Origin: Sipunculus nudus
Lineage: Eukaryota > Annelida > Sipuncula > Golfingiida > Sipunculidae
Length of the DNA stretch: 64,000 nt
Direction: 5' to 3'
Assembly (NCBI GenBank): GCA_026874595.1
Contig: CM049320.1
Coordinates: forward strand, 25,954,214-26,018,213
The position numbers and the translations under genes were made by a program. The notes below the pieces were generated by a model. It was given only the letters and a program-made list of their open reading frames with translations, had not been told where the DNA came from and ran no database searches. Below, piece by piece: positions 12,522 to 24,689 of the stretch; the stretch's first letter is position 1; each line of letters opens with the position of its first letter.

Positions 12522-15500
12522 ATGAATGTCCAGCAGCTTAATCATTTGATGGAAGGACTAATACAATTTGAACGGGCCAAGAAAGAAAGAGAACTCTCAA
12601 GAATCCGTCGCGAGGACCACCGTCTGCAACAAAACAAGTTAGTAGAACGCACGTCCAGATGCTCAGATTTCACACGGCATTTGGTACATGGACTAAAGAG
12701 GATGAGGGAGCTCAAAACTTTAAGGACTCTACAACCGATATTTTAACAATAGGTTATCGAACATGCTACCGGACTTAGCAGACGAATGAGAACGATCCCC
12801 CAGGAAACCGCCTAGCCGCGCTATCGCCAGATGTGAATTTACACCTGCAGTCCGCGTTTCTACCCGCAGTCGAGGCTTCCTATTTAAGAGAAGCATGAAA
12901 CAACACAGTAACAAAACATCCGACGCTTTCGGGAAGCCGCCTTACCCAAGACAAGCTACAAATGAGGATCTGACCCGACTTCTCCTAGAAGCCTATGCCA
13001 GGGGCCACCGCTCAGCCAACCTGGCAGGCCGACTGGTAGCCAAAGGTCCACCAACCGTCGTGGAAGTGGCATTTCAGCTCACATCATCGTACAAGGCCCG
13101 TGAAATCGCCTTGGATGCAAGGGAGAACCCATGGATGTGTCCAACAGTCACCAACACATCGGCCGCGGTAAGTAAAGAGGCACACTTTGATCGCCTGACT
13201 TCCCTGGAGCGCTCGATAGCCCGTTTACATATAGCCCCCCCAACACACACACACACACACAGTCGCGGCCATTTCCCAGTCCCATTCACGCCCCTATCAT
13301 CATAATAAACACCCCATGGACCCCGATGGTAAACCCATATTTTTTTTTTTGCAACAAGTCCAGCCATCCAGCTCGTGATGGCAGGGCCCGACTAGCTCGT
13401 AATAATACACATTCGTCTTAGCAGCATAGAAACAGAAGCCCTCATCCGCATCAAACACTCGGACCTATGTCTATTCAGCAAAACCAGATCCATTGCATAT
13501 CCCTTTCATAAACGAAATCTTAGTTGAATATATTCGCGGATCCTAACAGTCCTTTAGGACTATGTTAATTGAGCCCCATCCGCATATACACGGAAGGAGG
13601 ACCCATTGCTCAACGTGCCTACCGGACGCCTCTAGCCAAACGCCACACTATCTCAAGAGAAATTCACTTCATGTTAAAGCAGGAAATATTCCACCGGTTC
13701 CTAATCCGCATGTGCGTCACGTGTCACACTCTTACCAAAATCTGTCGGCAGGACACGAATCTGTGTCTTTTACCGGCGCCTGAATGCAAATACAAAAATA
13801 AGATAGATATCTTTTATTGAACATCCAGGACATGTTCGACCAAGTTGGCTATAGCGTGGTTTTCTCAACTTCACCAAGTTCCCGATCACCCTGATGATAT
13901 GGAAAAAAACTGGTTTTGTTCGTCACAGGGGCCTTTCTGATCTCGTCCCTTGTCCGTTCCGTTTGTCTACGGTAACCGAGCAATTTTCAGAGATCCATGG
14001 AATTCCTTTTCCGTGATTTATTGGGAAATTGCATTTTGGTTTACATTGACGACTTTGGATTCACAGTAGGACCGAACAGGAAAATGCGTGACACCTGAAA
14101 ATGGTATAAGACGACTTAGGCGAGCAAATGTTAAACTCCAGACCTCCAAATGTTATTTTTGGTTCAGGACATAACACTCTTAGGATACCACATAAACCGA
14201 AATGGTATCTCAGCCGACCCAGACAAAACAAAGGCAATTCGGGACATGCCAGTACCAAACAATTTCAGGCCGGTGTGATCGTTTCTTAGCATGTCCCGCT
14301 ATGCCGAAATGAACCTGCCCTCCGCAGCTCTCACGCGAAAGCACGCTCGTTTCCGATTGACACAGAATGTGAATATGCTTTTATTAAGCTGAAAGACTGA
14401 GTAAACCTTACCGCTAATACAAGGACAGCAATGTGGAATTGTGTATCAAACTCACAAAGACGGCACCGAATGCGTCGTACAGTATGTGTCCCATCAACTA
14501 CTGTCCAGCCAACGCCATTTGATAGCCATCGAACGCCAAGCATAAAACGTTATTTACTGTATAACAAAGCTCAGACTGTATTAGTATTGCGCTAACTTCA
14601 CTGTGTTCACTTATCATAAACCCATCATTTGTCTCTTCACAAAACAAATGGCTAACACTTAGATACAGTGTTCGGCCATAATCTTGGCAGAATAAGGCGC
14701 CTGTATCCATTATCACGTTTGAAGAAACAATATTCGCGCCAATCTCTTATCACGCATCCAACCTACAGAAACAATTGCTGCGATAGCTCAGATGTCGAAT
14801 GAGTCGCTCCAAATGCATAGTCTGATAACCTTAACTTGGAACAAAAACCAATACGCATAGGTGGCCTTAACCTAGATCTCGTTAGACAGTTGCAACAATT
14901 AAAGTTTCCAAAATTGTTTGAAGAAGCTAATGATGAGGATTCCGATTATGTTGCTATTAAAGGCATTATGTATAGCTCGACAGCACCCTGTTTAATTTCA
15001 CCAGAATACCCTCGACTGGTCTTAGCATTTAATATCAAGAGAAAGTAACGCGTAAAGCCATTGGTTGGACATATGCCAACCCATAAAAAAAACGCTGCCC
15101 CGCATTTGCGAAGCTTAAGTGTAAACCAGGTATGCGTCGGTTCGTTCGTGCAGTCTTAAGAAATGTGCCACGTATTAGCTTCGCACCCGACATCAAGATC
15201 ATGCGTTTATGGGTGGAATGCCAATGGCAGCTTCTCCGATGTTTCCTCCTGATAGGTTCGCCCGCGGTCCACCCAGGGCAAAGCGTAAATGCTAACAATC
15301 ATATGTCGCTTGCACGGGGTGGGCAGGAGCCTACCCTATTTCGTGCAAAACGAATGGGATACCCAAGGCATAACCTTGACACATGGAAAATGTGTATCGC
15401 TTGACATCCACATGGATGGTCTTGGTGCTTCTAAAAAAATAATGGACCAGAATAATAATAGGGAAGCATCCCAGGGGACCAAGTCTACAATAATGTCTCC

Positions 15501-15540
15501 CCGGAGTGTGAGGCGCCTGAGCGTCCTCGTGCTCCAAAGT
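12522..15540 (+). mobile_element. Decayed Ty3/gypsy-type retrotransposon (gag-pol remnant)
   Basis: Broken frames follow the gag-RT-RNaseH-integrase order. Gag-like frames lie at 12,522-12,746 and 12,895-13,230; the latter includes YPRQATNEDLTRLLLEAYAR. The start of the RT domain is at 13,590-13,690 (YRTPLAKRHTIS). The RT catalytic box CILVYIDDFGF is at about 14,030-14,062, with the YIDD codons at 14,042-14,053. The RT connection follows at about 14,125-14,280 (LQTSKCYF, ADPDKTKAIRDMPVP). An RNase H block is at 14,465-14,540 (VVQYVSHQLLSSQRHL) and the integrase zinc-finger region at 14,836-15,160 (ISPEYPRLVL, PGMRRFVRAVL). Stops and frameshifts occur in every domain, so it is inactive. The order RT-RNaseH-IN is diagnostic of Ty3/gypsy. 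LTRs, primer-binding site and polypurine tract were not identified. Confidence 0.88.
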
Positions 15541-15599
15541 CTGTTATATGTTCTTAAATATTGTATAACTTCGTATGGCATATATTCATAATTTGTGTT

Positions 15600-16790
15600 T
15601 TACCACCTTTGCTAATTAGTAACTAATACATAACGAATTCGTGTGCAACCATGTCAGATCTTACTTATATGTCAGATCAATATCACAGTTACGAACCGTT
15701 TGTTCAAATCCACACTATACATGATCTTTCTACAATTGAAGTCTCCTTTAAAAATTACTTTCAAATCATTCGAATATATATTTTTTTCTTTTTAAGCATT
15801 CCCATTTCCTATATATTCGGCATTGAACAACCATTCCTCGCGCTTTGACAATGACAGGTAACGACTTTCGTTCTTTTTTTCCTGTGCTCGATCAAGGGAA
15901 GTTGGCATCGGCGTGGTAATCAAATCATCCTCGGCCATTCAATTTGTCAGCCGTTGCGGTGGTTGAATGAAAATTTTCAATAAAACAGACTTTGGCTTTC
16001 CTTGTATGCCTATATAGACCTCCTCCTAGTAATTACAACAAACTGATTTATTCTGTGTTTCTTCAGGTATGTTTATCGATCTCTTGAGGAATTTTACAAT
16101 TGTAGGTAATATCAGTTGCCATTATAGTGACAGTGCTGATCAATAGGTCAATCGGTTGAAGACCAGTTTGAATGACCACAATCTTACCTAGCTTGTCGTT
16201 GTAGCCACTCATAAATACGGCCACGCCTCTACTTGGTGGTTGCACGTTCCGGCTCCAAGACCCTTATTTGAGTGAGATGATAAATGTGCTGATCTGTCTG
16301 TTCACAAAATCGTTTCCTGTATCTTAACCGTTACTAAGCAACGTACACGCAAAAGACTTTTGAACTCACGGATCATAAAGCTTCATGAATTACGGTCTGG
16401 GATAAAGGAAATTACAGAATCTGCGGAATTAGATCAGTTCTCCTGTGTAGACCTTGAATCATTACCGTATATAATGGTAGATTTAGACATGCTCTTGACC
16501 ACTGCGCACCGTGAGTCATTAGAATCGTAACAGATAGACCTTCGGCCAATTGGTTGTCTGATGACATCAGACTTGCCCGCTGTAAACGGAGCCAAGCTGA
16601 AAGATACTGTCGTTAGGTCTCTCTTTCTATTGTGAAAACCTCGTAAGAGAGAAGGATGTAGAGAAAAGGCAATATAAGAGATCAAGAGACAATTCTACAT
16701 GGACAATAGTGAACCCAGTTCGTCATTCAATTATCTGATGTTTGTGGCTGTTAAACTACAGGGCAAGTCCCGGATAACACCTCTGCCAAT
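15600..16790. other. No recognisable gene
   Basis: I see no confident exon. The part nearest 16,790 may be the decayed 5' portion of the LINE that follows, but no endonuclease motif is readable. Confidence 0.5.
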
Positions 16791-16799
16791 TTATAAACC

Positions 16800-18300
16800 T
16801 CGCTATGACTTTCCGAAATGTATCTGTGGCTTCTTTTTGGTGAAAATTGACCGCATTCTTCATGAACTTGACTCTTGTGTATGTAAACCTCCTAATTGTG
16901 TTAGTGATGTCCCCTGCTTGTTTTGTTTTCACCAGCGACTAATCAGGAGGTATATGAAACGATAATGTTATAGCCACCAAAAGGCTGTTCACTTCATCCA
17001 ATTTTCCCTGCTCTGTTTAAGCTATGCATAGATGATTTCATTTCCGTTGTTTACATTTATTATAAATATCTCTCTTGTTACATGTACAGTCCCATCTCAG
17101 TTTAAAGACGCTTGTTTTAAGAAGCCGGGATTATTCGCAAATTTTCTGAAACATTTAAGGCTATGCAAAACCTTCCTTTTACTTATCATATCCTTGAGAC
17201 GATTGTTTTAAAGAGGTTACAATGTCATTTTTTTATGGAAATTACTCAATCGACATACACCAATCCGCGCATATAAGGTACAAAAGCAGAGATACCGCTG
17301 TATTGAGTGTCATAGTTGGTTTGCTAAGAGCGGCACAGGGGAGACACAATTCTCTTCTTGCATTTTTGGGTTTCAGCGTAGCGTTTGACAAACTTTATCA
17401 TTCCTTTTTGCTTATAAGACTGGAAATTACTTTTGGTTGACATAACACTGTGCTTTCATGATTCACTTTGTACCTCACCAACCTTTCCAAAGCTATTATG
17501 GTCGACAGACTTTCCGAGGGATGCGTGTTTTGAGTTGTATTGTTCACTTTATATACACGAACCTATCTCACATAATAGCTGCACATGGTTGTTCATAAGT
17601 AAGCGGAAATCACTCAACTGTCAAAAAGAAGACAACCGGTTGAGTTCAGCTCTGTCCAGTATAGCATAAAGGGTTGGATGGGCGTTGTACATTCATGGAT
17701 GTCTGGTAACAAAGTTATATACCGAAAAGACTCGAATTTTGCCTGTCGCATCTAACCATCGTCAACGGATGATTGAAAACCAGTCCATTAGCGTTATTGG
17801 CTGCTGACATTTCTAGGTGATCAGATTGATCACTTTTAAAATACAATGACAGCCAATTTACACCTGAAAACATATTAATTGAGCCAGCCGAAGTCTGAAA
17901 GACAGCTTATTCTATGGTCGTCAACTTCTTATTATATTATAAAATAGGGCTCACACACTCTCTAGAAATCCTTTTATTTACAATTCCGGTAGCACATCTA
18001 TGTCAGGGAACAAATAAAAATCGTTTCTGTGATACAAAATCCACGTAGATAGCTTTTTATTCTTTGCAGACACCTTCAGGTAAGGCAGTGAATCCTTTAT
18101 GCTTAGGTTTCAATATACAAGATAGCTCTGTCAGTATTTACATTTATTCATGGCATGTTAGCAATTGAAATCTTAATAAACATCTGACACAACAATACAA
18201 GCTGAAAATAATATTTACCATATATCAAATTCTGAAAACTAAATACAGAAGTTAAATATACTATGTTTCTCTGAGCACCCCTAATGTTTCGATGAAATAT
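16800..18300 (+). mobile_element. Decayed CR1/L2-like LINE, copy 1 (reverse transcriptase)
   Basis: The sequence reads in broken frames as a non-LTR reverse transcriptase. It shows LVKIDRILHELDSC (the linker before RT) near 16,840, then LKKPGL-like and LPFTYHILETIVLKRLQ near 17,130-17,225. Next come DIHQSAH and LLAFLGFSVAFDKLYH at 17,250-17,400, the counterpart of LLDLSAAFDTVDH. The FPQGC-like and YADD-region equivalents follow near 17,510-17,620 and are corrupted. The 3' portion (17,430-18,300) is also present at 24,990-25,835. Multiple stops show it is dead. The family assignment is from motif style. Confidence 0.78.
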
Positions 18301-18317
18301 GTATACTATTATATATA

Positions 18318-18500
18318 GGTGTATGAATAGCCATGCTGGTTCATTGTTTATAGATAGAAATGGTATACACAGAAATGTCTATATATAATATATGCGGCAC
18401 ACCATATTAGGCCATTAGTTTTCCCTGCTGCATGCAAAGTATACGTATCGACACTTTTAGTGGATGAGATTCCCTTGAGGCCACTTTGCTGGTTCCTATA
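18318..18500 (-). repeat. SINE-related fragment, copy 3
   Basis: It shares with the 3.2-3.7 kb SINEs the words ATGAATAGCCATGCTGGTT, TAGATAGAAA, GCGGCACACCATAT and GCTGGTTCCTAT. The tRNA-like head is missing or too decayed to read. Confidence 0.55.
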
Positions 18501-19095
18501 AAAGTGTGCAAATACACATATTTTACATGCTTACGCAGCGGAAGCAGTACACGTAAGCAGCAGAAGCAGAACAAGTGACTATCCATAGGAAGGGAGACGT
18601 AAACAAAAAAGGAGAGTAAACCAAGATGACCTATACGGGGGCGTGTGCAACTGGTTGCTCTGGACAAGCATTTAACAACCACGTGGTTACATTGCTCCAA
18701 CTGATAATAACTTCGCAAGATGAACCCAGAAATTGCAGTAAATATTTAGGTATTTTATTAATCTTCGAATTGTAAATTCAAAGAAGACTAAACAATTAAA
18801 TTATAGGTAATGATAACCATGTTTACTTAATAAAAAATGTATTCAGAAAAATTAAATATAAACAGTTTTGTACATCATGTTTTTCCAGTGTTATTAAGCA
18901 ATTTTCTGAGCATGTCTTTCCGGATTTTATATGAAACATCACATAATACAAAATAATAAAAGCGTGTTATTGAATATAATTCGTACGCTATTATGAACTG
19001 AAAGAAAACGCTTTTGAAAGATTTATATGATCCTAATTGATATTTGTTTTTATTTCGTAAACAAATAGCCTTACAGTTTTGACAATTTTCTGTAG

Positions 19096-19311
19096 GATAT
19101 CAGTGCAATCATCCATTTGGTTACCTGTTCCAATGGGATGATAAGCAGGGTTATTCCTGCTACAACTTTGTACCGATACCCTGGTTTGACCATGGCGCAG
19201 CAAATAGATTCTGCGAGAATTCTGGCGTAAAACTGGTCAGCATCGAAACAAGAGGAGAGATGAATCACCTTCACCGGACTATACAAAGAAACAAGAGCCT
19301 AGTTGTTAAAT
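19096..19311 (+). CDS. C-type lectin gene A, penultimate exon (N-terminal half of CTLD)
   Basis: The exon is bounded by an acceptor (ACAATTTTCTGTAG) and a donor (T|GTAACC), phase 1 at both ends. The product includes GYQCNHPFGYLFQW, the SCYNF signature at the start of a C-type lectin-like domain, and FCENSGVKLVSIETRGEMNH, the classical first-alpha-helix region (CxxxGxxLVSIxxxxE). This half carries the Cys that pairs with the C-terminal Cys of the fold. It joins in phase to 20,139-20,380. No upstream signal-peptide exon was recognised, so the 5' end is incomplete here. The expected product is a small secreted carbohydrate- or pathogen-recognition protein. Confidence 0.88.
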
Positions 19312-20138
19312 GTAACCTTCTATAATCTTTAATAATAATATCCTCAGAATAAGCGTATATCTTTAAAGGGAAGCTATCTCACTTTAATCTAGTTTCTCAT
19401 CTTGAAGAGCCTTGTAGCAATTTTTAAGAATTATTCCTGGGCTTATAAACTGTTTATTTGTTATATTTCTGTTAAACTTTGGTCTCTGACCATTCTATGT
19501 TTGGAAATCTCTTACGAAATATAATGTATTTTCTTAATGTTTAACAACATTAAAACTGCTTTTAAGAAAAATATTTGAAAGTCCATCAGTAGGATTGCTT
19601 ATTTAAATGTGGGCTTCGGTCTAGAAAATTTAAATTGTTAATAAAACTTGGAATGTTTCACCTTGACACTCGCCAATAACAGTCTGATAAAATGGATCGT
19701 GTGTTATTTAATCATTTTTCTTTAAACCAATATTAAACACGGGTCAGAGATATCTCAACTCTTTATAACCCTTCTATATACTATATTAAGTGTAAAAGTT
19801 TATTTTGAACTGTTCACTTAACCTTTTGTTCAATTGGAAATCTCTGAACCTACATTGGGTGACCACACACTAACTATACATGTTATATATATTTTTAATA
19901 TATATACATATATATGTGTGTGTGTAGGTATGTGTGTGTGAGTTAACCTTTAACGAGATAAAAAATGATTTATTTATAATGATACAGATGCAGTTTCCTT
20001 GAGACCCTATGTGCAGCCACACACAAATTCATACATACACACATGTTTACTAATACAAAGACCCTTACATCTAATTAATATTGTATTTGAATATATGTGA
20101 AATATGGAAGTTAATACGTATATTATATAAACTTGTAG

Positions 20139-20380
20139 ATTTGAAACCAAATGCCCTTGGATATTGGACATCGGGCACAGACGAACTGGAAGAAGGCAAA
20201 TGGATTTGGAAAGGGAGTGGTCAGGAAATTAGTTACACTCACTGGGAAAAGGGTGAACCAACGGAATACTTCTTGCATGAAGATTATCTAGGATTTATTA
20301 CCCCCGCGTGTGAATGGTTTGATTCTGTGTCCACATTTAGGCAAGGTGTGCTCTGTGAGAATGTAACAAGATGTACTTAA
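20139..20380 (+). CDS. C-type lectin gene A, last exon (C-terminal half of CTLD)
   Basis: The acceptor is CTTGTAG, entered in phase 1, and the exon ends at TAA. The product shows GYWTSGTDELEEGKWIWKGS, the WxxG...WxW core of a CTLD, then a THWEKGEPT block where sugar-binding lectins have EPN or QPD. The next block is ACEWFDS, where WND is usual, and then VLCEN with a final CT. Both CTLD disulphides can form. The calcium/sugar-site triplet is EPT rather than EPN/QPD and WND is not intact, so canonical mannose or galactose binding is doubtful. The two exons encode about 150 residues. Confidence 0.9.
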
Positions 20381-20534
20381 ATTGTAAACGGTATTTGTTT
20401 ATAAAGGAAAGTCAAGCTGGGTATAGATTATTTCCGGAAAATGATTCGGAACTTCTTTCTTTTCGGATAGAAAACGTGATGATATTTAAAGTCTATATAA
20501 TCGAAGTTGTAGAAGTAGTTCATCAATAGCGATG

Positions 20535-20537
<3 letters not shown>

Positions 20538-20577
<40 letters not shown>
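20538..20577. repeat. (TA)n microsatellite at inner end of right inverted arm
   Basis: This TA tract directly precedes the right arm of the inverted duplication, mirroring 8,571-8,637. Confidence 0.95.
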
Positions 20578-20582
<5 letters not shown>

Positions 20583-23125
20583 AAAGTACATCTTTGAAAT
20601 CAGTCATTTAGTGAAATGCTCAAAAATTCCAAGCATTTTGCGTAATGCCTGTGACCACCTGCCGTAACATGTGAAGACTAAAATGTTCAGTCATTTCATG
20701 AAATGACTGAAACTGAATAGTCATATTGCCGGACTGCAAATCAGGCAAACTTTGTAACAGGTGGACTAATGAGATATGAGCAGATTGCTTTAATGAAGAG
20801 ATTATTAAAGCAACCGGTCAACTGTTTTCTTACCGAGTTATGTATTGTTATGATATTCCACGCACTAGGGCTGTAAGGTAACCATGAACAGAAATTAGTG
20901 GTGGGGAAAGCCTATGTGCTGTGTTAATTTAGCAGGGGACCAGGATACCACAAATTATCAATTCCCTCTGGTTGCAATAATGAGTAGGTTCTAGCTACAA
21001 TGAAACAGTGCAACAATGTCCCTGTATTATCAGTGTAGCGTGTTGAGTTACCTATACAATACGGGGTCTCAGGTAGCCTTCAGCAGTCAGTAGCATGGGA
21101 AAAAACCTCCATATTTGTGTTAGTTTAGCAGATCTTGGATTCCAAGCTTTAAATATGGCCCGTATTTTATATTTAATTGCATTTTTATAAATATCGAATG
21201 TAATAGAATATTAGAATCTAATATAATTATTCATTCACACATGTTTTAGTCCAGTAATGGATTAATGCATCTATTTATTAAGAATCCTGTTTTTTGTGTG
21301 TAGCATTAAATAGACGAGTTCCGCATGCATTTTCTCTAAGAATGTCTGCTGTAAATTGTAATAGGCTTAAGCTCATAAATAATACATCAAAGCCATGAGA
21401 ACGGATTTTTTAATATGTTGTCTCTTTGAATTGTCAAGTAGATTGATCGTCAAATTGAAAATATATTCCTGACATAAAACATTAGGATAAAACTAGTAAA
21501 TTGGTGTATACTGTGTTGCATTTCATTCATATAATCTTAGAGCTTGCTAGGGCTTACTATGTATATAACTTGTACACTGAATAATCAAGAATATTTGACA
21601 AACTTCTATAGAATTGTCGAGTTAATTTATAAAACAAAATGACAAAATTCCAAGGAATATTTTACAATCTCATTTTTTTAACCTGGTTTGAGAAATATAT
21701 GTTACTATTATAATTGATTTTGTTAATAAAATGTAGCTTATCGTATACTCTTATGATTATTACCATTTTTATTGTATTAAAATTAAATAGTTTAAGGCCA
21801 CAAATTTTATTTTTACAGTTTTTAGACTTCAGCTCCATTTTTTTTTTATTTTGAAATTTTAAGTGTGTCATTTTCCAAAATGGTATTTTACATGCTTATC
21901 TCAGTCACATAGTTAAACTATTGATAATTTTACAAATAAAAAATCATTATAGGCTTCTGCCTTTTTCATGTAGCCTAGTAAAGTGCACATTCAACACCAA
22001 TTATGTAGATTTATCGATATTGCGAAAAGTGATATACCAATAAACCAACTGTTTTCCATGATTAGTTATTAAATGGAAATATATGTATACACATCTATTA
22101 TCATGATCAATTTCAGCTACGGGAGGATGTGATATAACTAGGTTTACATTAGAAGTAGTTTTTTCAGTGCAAAACAAATAATTACAATATTACGGTGTAT
22201 TTGCATCAAATTAAATGTCTTGCGAACCTTTGCTGCGAATAATGTTATTGGATCGGCTTATCATTCTTTTGAACCCAGTCATTTAATGTACTGACTTGGC
22301 ATGAATTGTTTACAATAAGATTAAATGACATACGTATAATTGTCTGAAGAATTAATTATTACATATTTGTTTTCTCTCTTAACCAACGTGTAACAAAATA
22401 AAGTGCATGGAAATATGTGTTTTTAAAGTATACATAATGTTATCATTGATCCTGCCGGTCCTTCATGACCTCGAAAGGAGGTATATAGCCCATAGAAAAA
22501 AAATATCTCATTTCAGAAACAAAGTTACACATTTGATTAATTGAAAAATTGACTGACAAATATTGTTCAATATAGTTATCACCATTATCATATATATGAA
22601 AATTTGTCAATAGAGAGAAAAAGCATGGCAGATATCAATAAATGAAATAAAATGTGATATGCATATCCCATTTCATGATTGAAAACATTGAGGACCATGC
22701 CAGGTTAATGAAATAGCAACAATGGCGATGTATGTATGAGTGGAAAGGGACAAATCTGTACATACCTCTTTTCTGGTGTCAGTATATTGTATACAGGGCT
22801 TTCAAAATGACCAGAGAGGAAGAAAATATAACATTTACATAAGTAAAACAGGAATGGAAGAACAGCAGTTTATCCCTTTTTTTAAGTGAACCTGTGATTC
22901 TAACTGAAAAAAAAAAATTAATATACTCGAATCAAAAATAATTCCTTAAATTATAATTGAATTTATGTACATTGCCTTAATAAATGATGATAATTTCATA
23001 GCAACACATATCCTTAACAGCAAAATAACTTGAAATAAACAAAAATCAAATGGAATTTAAATGTTTATTTTCATCAGCAGGAGGCGCCAATGAACTGTTC
23101 TGTTTCTCGTACACTCACAAAAAAT
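20578..23125 (-). repeat. Inverted duplication, right arm (~2.5 kb)
   Basis: This is the reverse-complement partner of 5,990-8,570. Collinear anchors include CAGTCATTTAGTGAAATGC (20,600), CAATACGGGGTCTCAG (21,057), CCTCCATATTTGTGTTAG (21,106), AGTTTATCCCTTTTTTTAAG (22,865) and CATAGCAACACATATCCTTA (22,997). No conserved protein frame was found. Confidence 0.8.
20686..20711. repeat. Perfect 26-bp palindrome
   Basis: The 13-base arm TTCAGTCATTTCA is followed with no spacer by its exact reverse complement. The equivalent site in the left arm (about 8,440-8,465) is imperfect. Similar CATTT(C/A)G/TGAAATG words recur at 20,600 and at 7,110-7,170. Confidence 0.85.
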
Positions 23126-23397
23126 TAAAGGTTGCCAATTTTTTGTTTGTTTTGATTTCTATGTAAGATATTCCTTTTATGTATGTAGAGGTCGATTAGG
23201 AAATAACGTGATTGATTTGTAGGATAAAGACTAAAAATTTATATCAAAGTAAAGGGGTCTTATCAGTTCTGTATATCGTATGCAATGCAACCTGTCTAAT
23301 GCAGACAGTTAAGTACTGACATAAGTTGTCTTTAATGCCCAGGTTATCTTATAAGACAGGTTTGCAATTAAATAGCATGAGGGAAACATACATCCCA

Positions 23398-23848
23398 GAA
23401 TATACTGTGGTTGCCTTTTTGTTCGCGAGGGTTTTAATTTCGCGATATTCGCGAATGGGAAATAATCGCGAAAATGAAACCCTCGGGAATAATCGGCCAA
23501 TTGAGAATGTTCTTCTTATTTAGTGTAATCAATACTTGTATGGCAATAGGTTAGAACAGAGAGAATTTTTTAATAAATTACATCCTTGAAGGTATAGGGA
23601 AATTTAAACCTTAAATTTGAACTAAACCACCTATGCTGTGTGTACTGGTCCATCATTATATAAGAAAATGTCACAAACTCATGACCTATTCTCATTTTAT
23701 AAAACACAAAGGTATATGGTTTTGCCAAAGATTTGATATACTAGTAGGTTCTTGTGAGATCGCGAAAATGAAACCCTCGCAAAACATTAAAAATGGAAAA
23801 ATCGCGAAATTTCAGCCTCGCGAATATGAAGCCAACCACAGTATATTC
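23398..23848. mobile_element. Non-autonomous TIR element A (451 bp)
   Basis: The ends are imperfect ~33-bp terminal inverted repeats. The left end reads GAATATACTGTGGTTG and continues to TTCGCGAGG. The reverse complement of the right end reads GAATATACTGTGGTTGGC and continues to TTCGCGAGG. Subterminal TCGCGAAA words are repeated near both ends. No transposase is present, which fits a MITE. Open frames inside it are shadows. Confidence 0.8.
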
Positions 23849-24340
23849 AAGGGCCAAATCACCTTTTTGATCTTTATAAAGTAAGGGTAATCCCATTGAG
23901 CTTTCATAAAAATAGGCCAAAAACGTGCATATCACCGCAAACTGGCTGCTTGTTTGTTAAATCAACAAGTTTACAAAATGTGAGGTCCTGCGAGAATAAT
24001 CAAAACAAACTCAACAACGGCAACTGGCAGCAAGTCAGATAAACCAAAGATTTGCAAATGGCGTTTTACACCAAGTGACCTTTCCTCTTCCGCATATATG
24101 CATCCTACCTCTGTAGGTTAATCCTTTTCCTGTTTGTCAACATTGCCCTGTTAAAAACATTTTGTTGATAAAAAATGTTAACACATCCTTCACGAAGGCT
24201 TTATAACAACTTTACACAAATAAAATGTCCCTTAGATCATTAATATATACACACAGAAAGTCAGAAATCAGATGAATTCTTTTTCAAAAGGTAGGTCATT
24301 GGGCACCTTTAATTACCATGCATTGCCTAGCCATACGCAC

Positions 24341-24363
24341 TTATATATATATATATATATATA
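24341..24363. repeat. (TA)n microsatellite
   Basis: A short TA tract in otherwise unremarkable AT-rich sequence. 23,850-24,670 contains no recognised gene. Confidence 0.9.
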
Positions 24364-24689
24364 CATGTATATATAAACATATATATAAAAATATGTATTG
24401 ATTTCTATTAGATGTTTTCTTTTTTTGTATTTGGTATTATTATGTTTGTATAAGTTGAGTGGGAAACAACATGATTTATATGATTAAGAATAATATTTTT
24501 TTTTAAATATTGAAGATTTTCTCTGAAACTGAATGAAAACGTTAGTTAAAATTTATAAAAAAAAATAGTTAATAATTAAAACAAACAATATACTGCAGAT
24601 AAGAAATCTGATTGGCTTGTATAAAATAACATACATATTAATGACACACCTACAATGTAAAGAAAATGAATAGCAATGGAGAAAAGACA

